Position numbers and translations under genes: made by a program. This document shows positions 60,483-64,000 of a stretch of 64,000 nt of DNA, piece by piece. Position 1 is the first letter of the stretch, and the number at the start of each line of letters is the position of its first letter. The notes below the pieces were generated by a model. That model did no database searches, was not told the origin of the DNA, and saw nothing but the letters and a program-made list of their open reading frames with translations. Source of the stretch: Ricinus communis (Eukaryota > Streptophyta > Magnoliopsida > Malpighiales > Euphorbiaceae). Location: contig NC_063264.1 of NCBI RefSeq assembly GCF_019578655.1, forward strand, positions 21,971,688-22,035,687. Direction: 5' to 3'.

Positions 60483-60795
60483 TCACTATTTACTAATCCT
60501 TTAGACCTTGAAGACTCAGAGGTAGAAGAGCTTGAAAAAGAGAAGATTTACAAAAAAAATTCTAAATTCATTTTAAAATAAATCAAAATAACTTTCTAAG
60601 CAAATATGGACCAAGCCACCAGATTTACTGCCCTTAAATCATACGGGACTTACTACTGTGCATAAATGAACAAGTTTGTTTAGCAGAGGTATGATGCAGT
60701 TTAAAATGATTTTAAAATCTCTTATATGTAAATAACCTTCTCTTCCCAGGAACCCTGTTGGCTCTAATACCAAGGAGAGACTAACAAGTTTCTGT
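60483..60795 (-). pseudogene. EPRV-C inverted leader, PBS and movement N-terminus, copy 1
   Basis: On the minus strand from 60795: CAGAAACTTGTTAGTCTCTC, PBS TGGTATTAGAGC (60772-60761), leader, and the MP start ATG near 60574 with its first 30 codons. Confidence 0.8.
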
Positions 60796-61292
60796 TGGGT
60801 TTTTGGATTCAAAAGATAGATTTCTTCAAAAGGCTTTGAAATTTGAATATCTCTTTCTTCAGTTTTGATAGTAAAATCAGTTTTGAAGATAGGAAACTTT
60901 GAAAACTCATAGATTTGCTTCTTTTGAATCTTGGGTATTTCCCAATCATCAATATGCTTTGAAAAATCTTCAATAGTGATTTTCTCACTATTTACTAATC
61001 CTTTAGATCTTGAAGACTCATAGGTAGAAGAGTTTGAAAACGAAGAAGATCTACAGAAAAAAGGTTTTAAATTCATTTTAAAATTAATCAAAATAACTTT
61101 CTAAACAAACGTGGACCAAGCCACCAGATTTACTGCCCTTAAATCAGACGGGACTTACTACTATGCATAAATGAATAAGTTTGTTTAGCAGAGGTATGAT
61201 GCAGTTTAAAATGATTTTAAAATCTCTTATATGTAAATAACCTTCTCTTCCCAGGAACCCTGTTGGCTTTGATACCAAGGAGAGACTAACAA
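60796..61292 (-). pseudogene. EPRV-C inverted leader, PBS and movement N-terminus, copy 2
   Basis: On the minus strand from 61292: PBS-like TGGTATCAAAGC (61277-61266), leader, and the MP N-terminus from ATG near 61076 to LLNPKT, where it fuses at 60796 to copy 1. The 150-codon ORF 60639-61091 is this fusion. The outer end, AGAGACTAACAA, is the virus-LTR junction. Confidence 0.82.
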
Positions 61293-63737
61293 ACATATAT
61301 ATTGAAAAATTTTGGAAGAATTTGTAAAGGATGTTTTTATAAAAGAATTTTTGGGGAAATTGGTATTTTAATTAGCTAGTGGTATTAAATTTTAAGTTGA
61401 AAAATATTTAGCAAATTGATTATTTAATTTAATTGTGTGTTAGGACTAAATTGGAAATTTATTTTGGGATGAGGATTAAAAGTAAAATTTTATTATTATG
61501 GGGGTTTAATGAAAATTTATATGTTTGGTATTTTTGTAAATAAATATGTCGGCAGGGGTATCTATATAATTGTATATTTTCAATAATTCTAATTTGACCC
61601 AAATTAAATAGTTAGGGGCTTAATTGAAAGGCTAAAGAAAAGTTTAGGGGTTAATTAGAAATTTTGCAGGGCGAAATTAATGTAATTTAAAAAGTTGAGG
61701 GACCAAAAGGTAAGAAAGAAAACTTCAGGGACTAAATGTCGATATTGAAATAAAGGAAAAGAAAGAAGAAAGGAAGGAAGAGAGAGTCGGCGTCGGGGGG
61801 AGAAGAGAAGGAGGGAGAGAAGGTGCTACCGTCCGTCGGCTCGGGGCATGGTGGCGGTAGCTGGCGGCGGCGGCAGCGCGAAGTGAAGAAAAAAAAAAGA
61901 AAAGGGGAGAGTTGATGCAACGGTTGTCCGGCGCCGTTCATGGCATTTTCGGCATCGGTAGCCACTATTTTTGGTGGCGATCGACTCCCCTCGGTCTCTG
62001 GATAATCGGGGATCGGATCAAAAAATCAGAAGCAAAAATCGTCATCAGCACGTCGTTTCGAGTCCGATGGTGTGTTCGGATCGTCGATCGGACTCCGGCG
62101 GTTGGAGGCGAGTCGACCGAGCGATCAAGCGTCTCGGTAATTTTCTCTGACCCGTTGATTTTAGAATTCCTTGATAAAGTTATATGTTTATTGAATTGTG
62201 TTGAACATTAGAAAATAGTATGTTAAAATATTTATTATCGGACTGCCTGCCTTGGGTTGTGTTTTGTGATGTGTGGCGGAGTCGAGAAATTAGTGAACTC
62301 TCTAGGACCCGAGTCTCGTTAAAATGAATTATTGATTATTCGAAGTGTTTTCTGGCAGGTCCTAGACCCGTTTTACGGGGGGTAGAATTTACCCGAGTCA
62401 TGATTCTTAGACAGTCAGTCCTAGGAATTTAGACCTAGGATTAATGGTCAATTGTTTCAGCGTTATTAATTAATTATTTTTCGTGGTTAGATGATCTGTC
62501 AGTTCGGCTCGCTCCACCTGAGGCATCGGAGCAGAGCTAGGAGGTCGTCAAAGCTGTGAGTTAAAGTCATATATCTGTTATGCACGTGTTATGCACAATT
62601 TTAAATAGTTATCGTGATTAATTGATTGCAAGTTTAATTATTGATTTAATTATTATTCATATGTATTATGCTTTTTAATTACTATTCATGTATGTTCTCC
62701 CTCATTATTGATTTTATCATTGCATGATGACACGGAATGGGACGACGGTAGAACATATTGGTTTAATGAGTGTACCGATGTAAATCTGAGAGTGATGGAA
62801 AAACGATAAATGGGTAAACTTAAAAAGGAAAGTTTAGGATTTGCCCTGGTCGAGCATCGCTCTCTAGGCTTAGTAGAGTGTGTTTGTCGGAGTAAAGGTC
62901 CCTGGTCGAGCATTGCTCTCTGGACATTGGCTTATTTGAAAACCTAAGTGACCAAGACTGGAGGTAAGGTCATTGGTCGAGCTTCGCTCTTTGGGCGCCA
63001 GTCTTATGAGAATAAGAGAGCCGAAAGGCCAAGGCTGATAGCGAACATTAAGTGACCGGACTGGGGTTAAGGACCCTGGTCGAGCTTCGCTCTTTGGGCG
63101 CCAGTCCTGTTGGAATGAGATTAGTCGGGATGTTAGAGTTGAGGCTAGTCGAGATGTCAGTATTGAGATTGATTGAGATGTTAGTGTTGGGATTAGGGTT
63201 CTACTGAAGTACTTTGTCCCGTTGTGTATGAAAATTATCCTATTCAAGCATGACATGACACGTTTATTTTTGCATGACTTAGTATTTATTTCAAATTAAA
63301 TAAATGTATTATTGAAGTGATTGCAACTGTTTTTAGATATATGATTTTAACTCACTCTCGAGACTGACAGTCTCAATTTTACTGTTTTTTTAAATCTGTG
63401 ACTGTTAGTCTTCCCGCGACTCTTATCTAGTAACCCGACTCCTTCATCATCGGGTAATGTATCTGATTTGGTATGTAAATTTATAAATTCTTAGATTCTT
63501 TGCAGTAGAAATATTAGATATACCAGTTGAGATTTTCTGTAGTTTCGAGTCTCGCCTAATTCTTCTGGCAGACTGAATTAATTATGTAAAATGTAACTTT
63601 TAAGATAATTGTTGCATCAGTAAAATGAGATGAGATTTAATTGAGTTAGTGAGTGTCAGGCTTACTACGGGATTCGGTGTCCTTACGCCTACCCATTCCC
63701 TAGTGCCGGTCATGGGCCCACAGATCGGGTTGTGGCA
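61293..63737 (+). mobile_element. Solo LTR family copy, right part
   Basis: It resumes ATATATATTGAAAAATTTTGG as in the LTRs at 2060-4743 and 24131-28909 (reverse complement) and ends TTGTGGCA, a decayed CGTGACA. It contains the GC-rich leader zone (61750-62150) and three to four units of the CGAGC-GCTCTCT motif (62845-63110), the reverse complement of the array unit. ORFs 61732-62211 are not protein-like. Confidence 0.88.
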
Positions 63738-63742
63738 GACGT
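63738..63742. repeat. Target-site duplication GACGT, right copy
   Basis: This matches 52391-52395. Confidence 0.88.
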
Positions 63743-64000
63743 ATTGTTACTATGCCTCCCCCCATCTTTCACCTGCTCCCCAGCCATTGTATGTAGATGT
63801 GTAGGGGTCCCAATACAGAAGTTCCCCAACCGCCAAGACGCCGACGCAACAGGCACAGAGAAGTACCCATCCCACCTATTGTGACATATGCTACAGTGCC
63901 AGAACTAGTCTCATATCATAATCAACAGTTTTATGGAGCATCAACTTCATGCTCTGCAACAACTACATCTTCAAATATTCTTATGCAATCTCAGCCAAAC
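63743..64000 (+). pseudogene. PMD gene remnant, part 3 (Pro/Arg-rich tail), runs off the window
   Basis: After the LTR the sequence gives a low-complexity C-terminal tail: VPQPPRRRRNRHREVPIPPI and then VTYATVPELVSYHNQQFYGA to the window end. Pro/Arg-rich tails after the mobile domain are usual in MAIN-like proteins. A stop or shift lies near 63803. It joins part 2 (ending NKDRR) if the LTR and one GACGT are ignored. Confidence 0.55.

Noticed and set aside
61732..62211. ORFs of 77 and 99 codons on opposite strands
   Set aside because: They lie in the LTR GC-rich zone; no conservation of frame with the copies at 4.1 kb or 28 kb.

Overview
The window is nuclear DNA of a flowering plant, almost certainly a eudicot. 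The evidence is AT-rich intergenic DNA, GT-AG introns, plant-specific protein families (DUF599, plastid DUF3082, DUF1685), LTR retrotransposons primed by initiator Met-tRNA, and three endogenous pararetrovirus (EPRV) loci. The style of the repeats suggests Euphorbiaceae (castor or a relative), but that is a guess I cannot prove from the sequence.

Layout. 1-7335: EPRV-A, a broken caulimovirid copy in two opposite-facing halves, with a 2.7 kb solo LTR (2060-4743, TSD GACAC) inside the viral capsid-region gene. 10977-13286: an intact 769-codon single-exon gene of a plant family I do not recognise. 16820-17990: a decayed Ty1/copia RT-RNase H remnant interrupted by a 469 bp solo LTR. 20301-28909: a complete non-coding LTR element (TSD CTATT) on the minus strand with PBS and PPT; its LTRs carry an 82 bp tandem array, and one LTR contains a further 1451 bp solo LTR. 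29241-35440: EPRV-B, ending in an inverted copy of its own primer-binding site and leader. 39060-46614: three ordinary host genes, DUF599 (+), DUF3082 plastid protein (-) and DUF1685 (-). 50185-64000: a decayed plant mobile domain (PMD) gene cut by a 1704 bp hAT-type element and by a solo LTR; that LTR is itself split by EPRV-C (52653-61292).

The EPRVs have movement protein (30K core), capsid/zinc-knuckle, aspartic protease, RT and RNase H in one polyprotein region, followed by a separate ORF2 beginning MPRKS, and a tRNA-iMet PBS. This best fits the florendovirus-type caulimovirids. All three loci are rearranged with opposite-facing segments and are disrupted by nonsense changes, indels and deletions, so none looks able to encode a complete virus.

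Most notable: the four-layer nest at 50-64 kb, whose target-site duplications allow the insertion order to be read; a roughly 240 bp near-perfect viral inverted repeat at 59944-60482 that could form a hairpin RNA; duplicated promoter and leader modules in EPRV-C; and the 82 bp LTR array whose period (3n+1) creates a false protein-like ORF.
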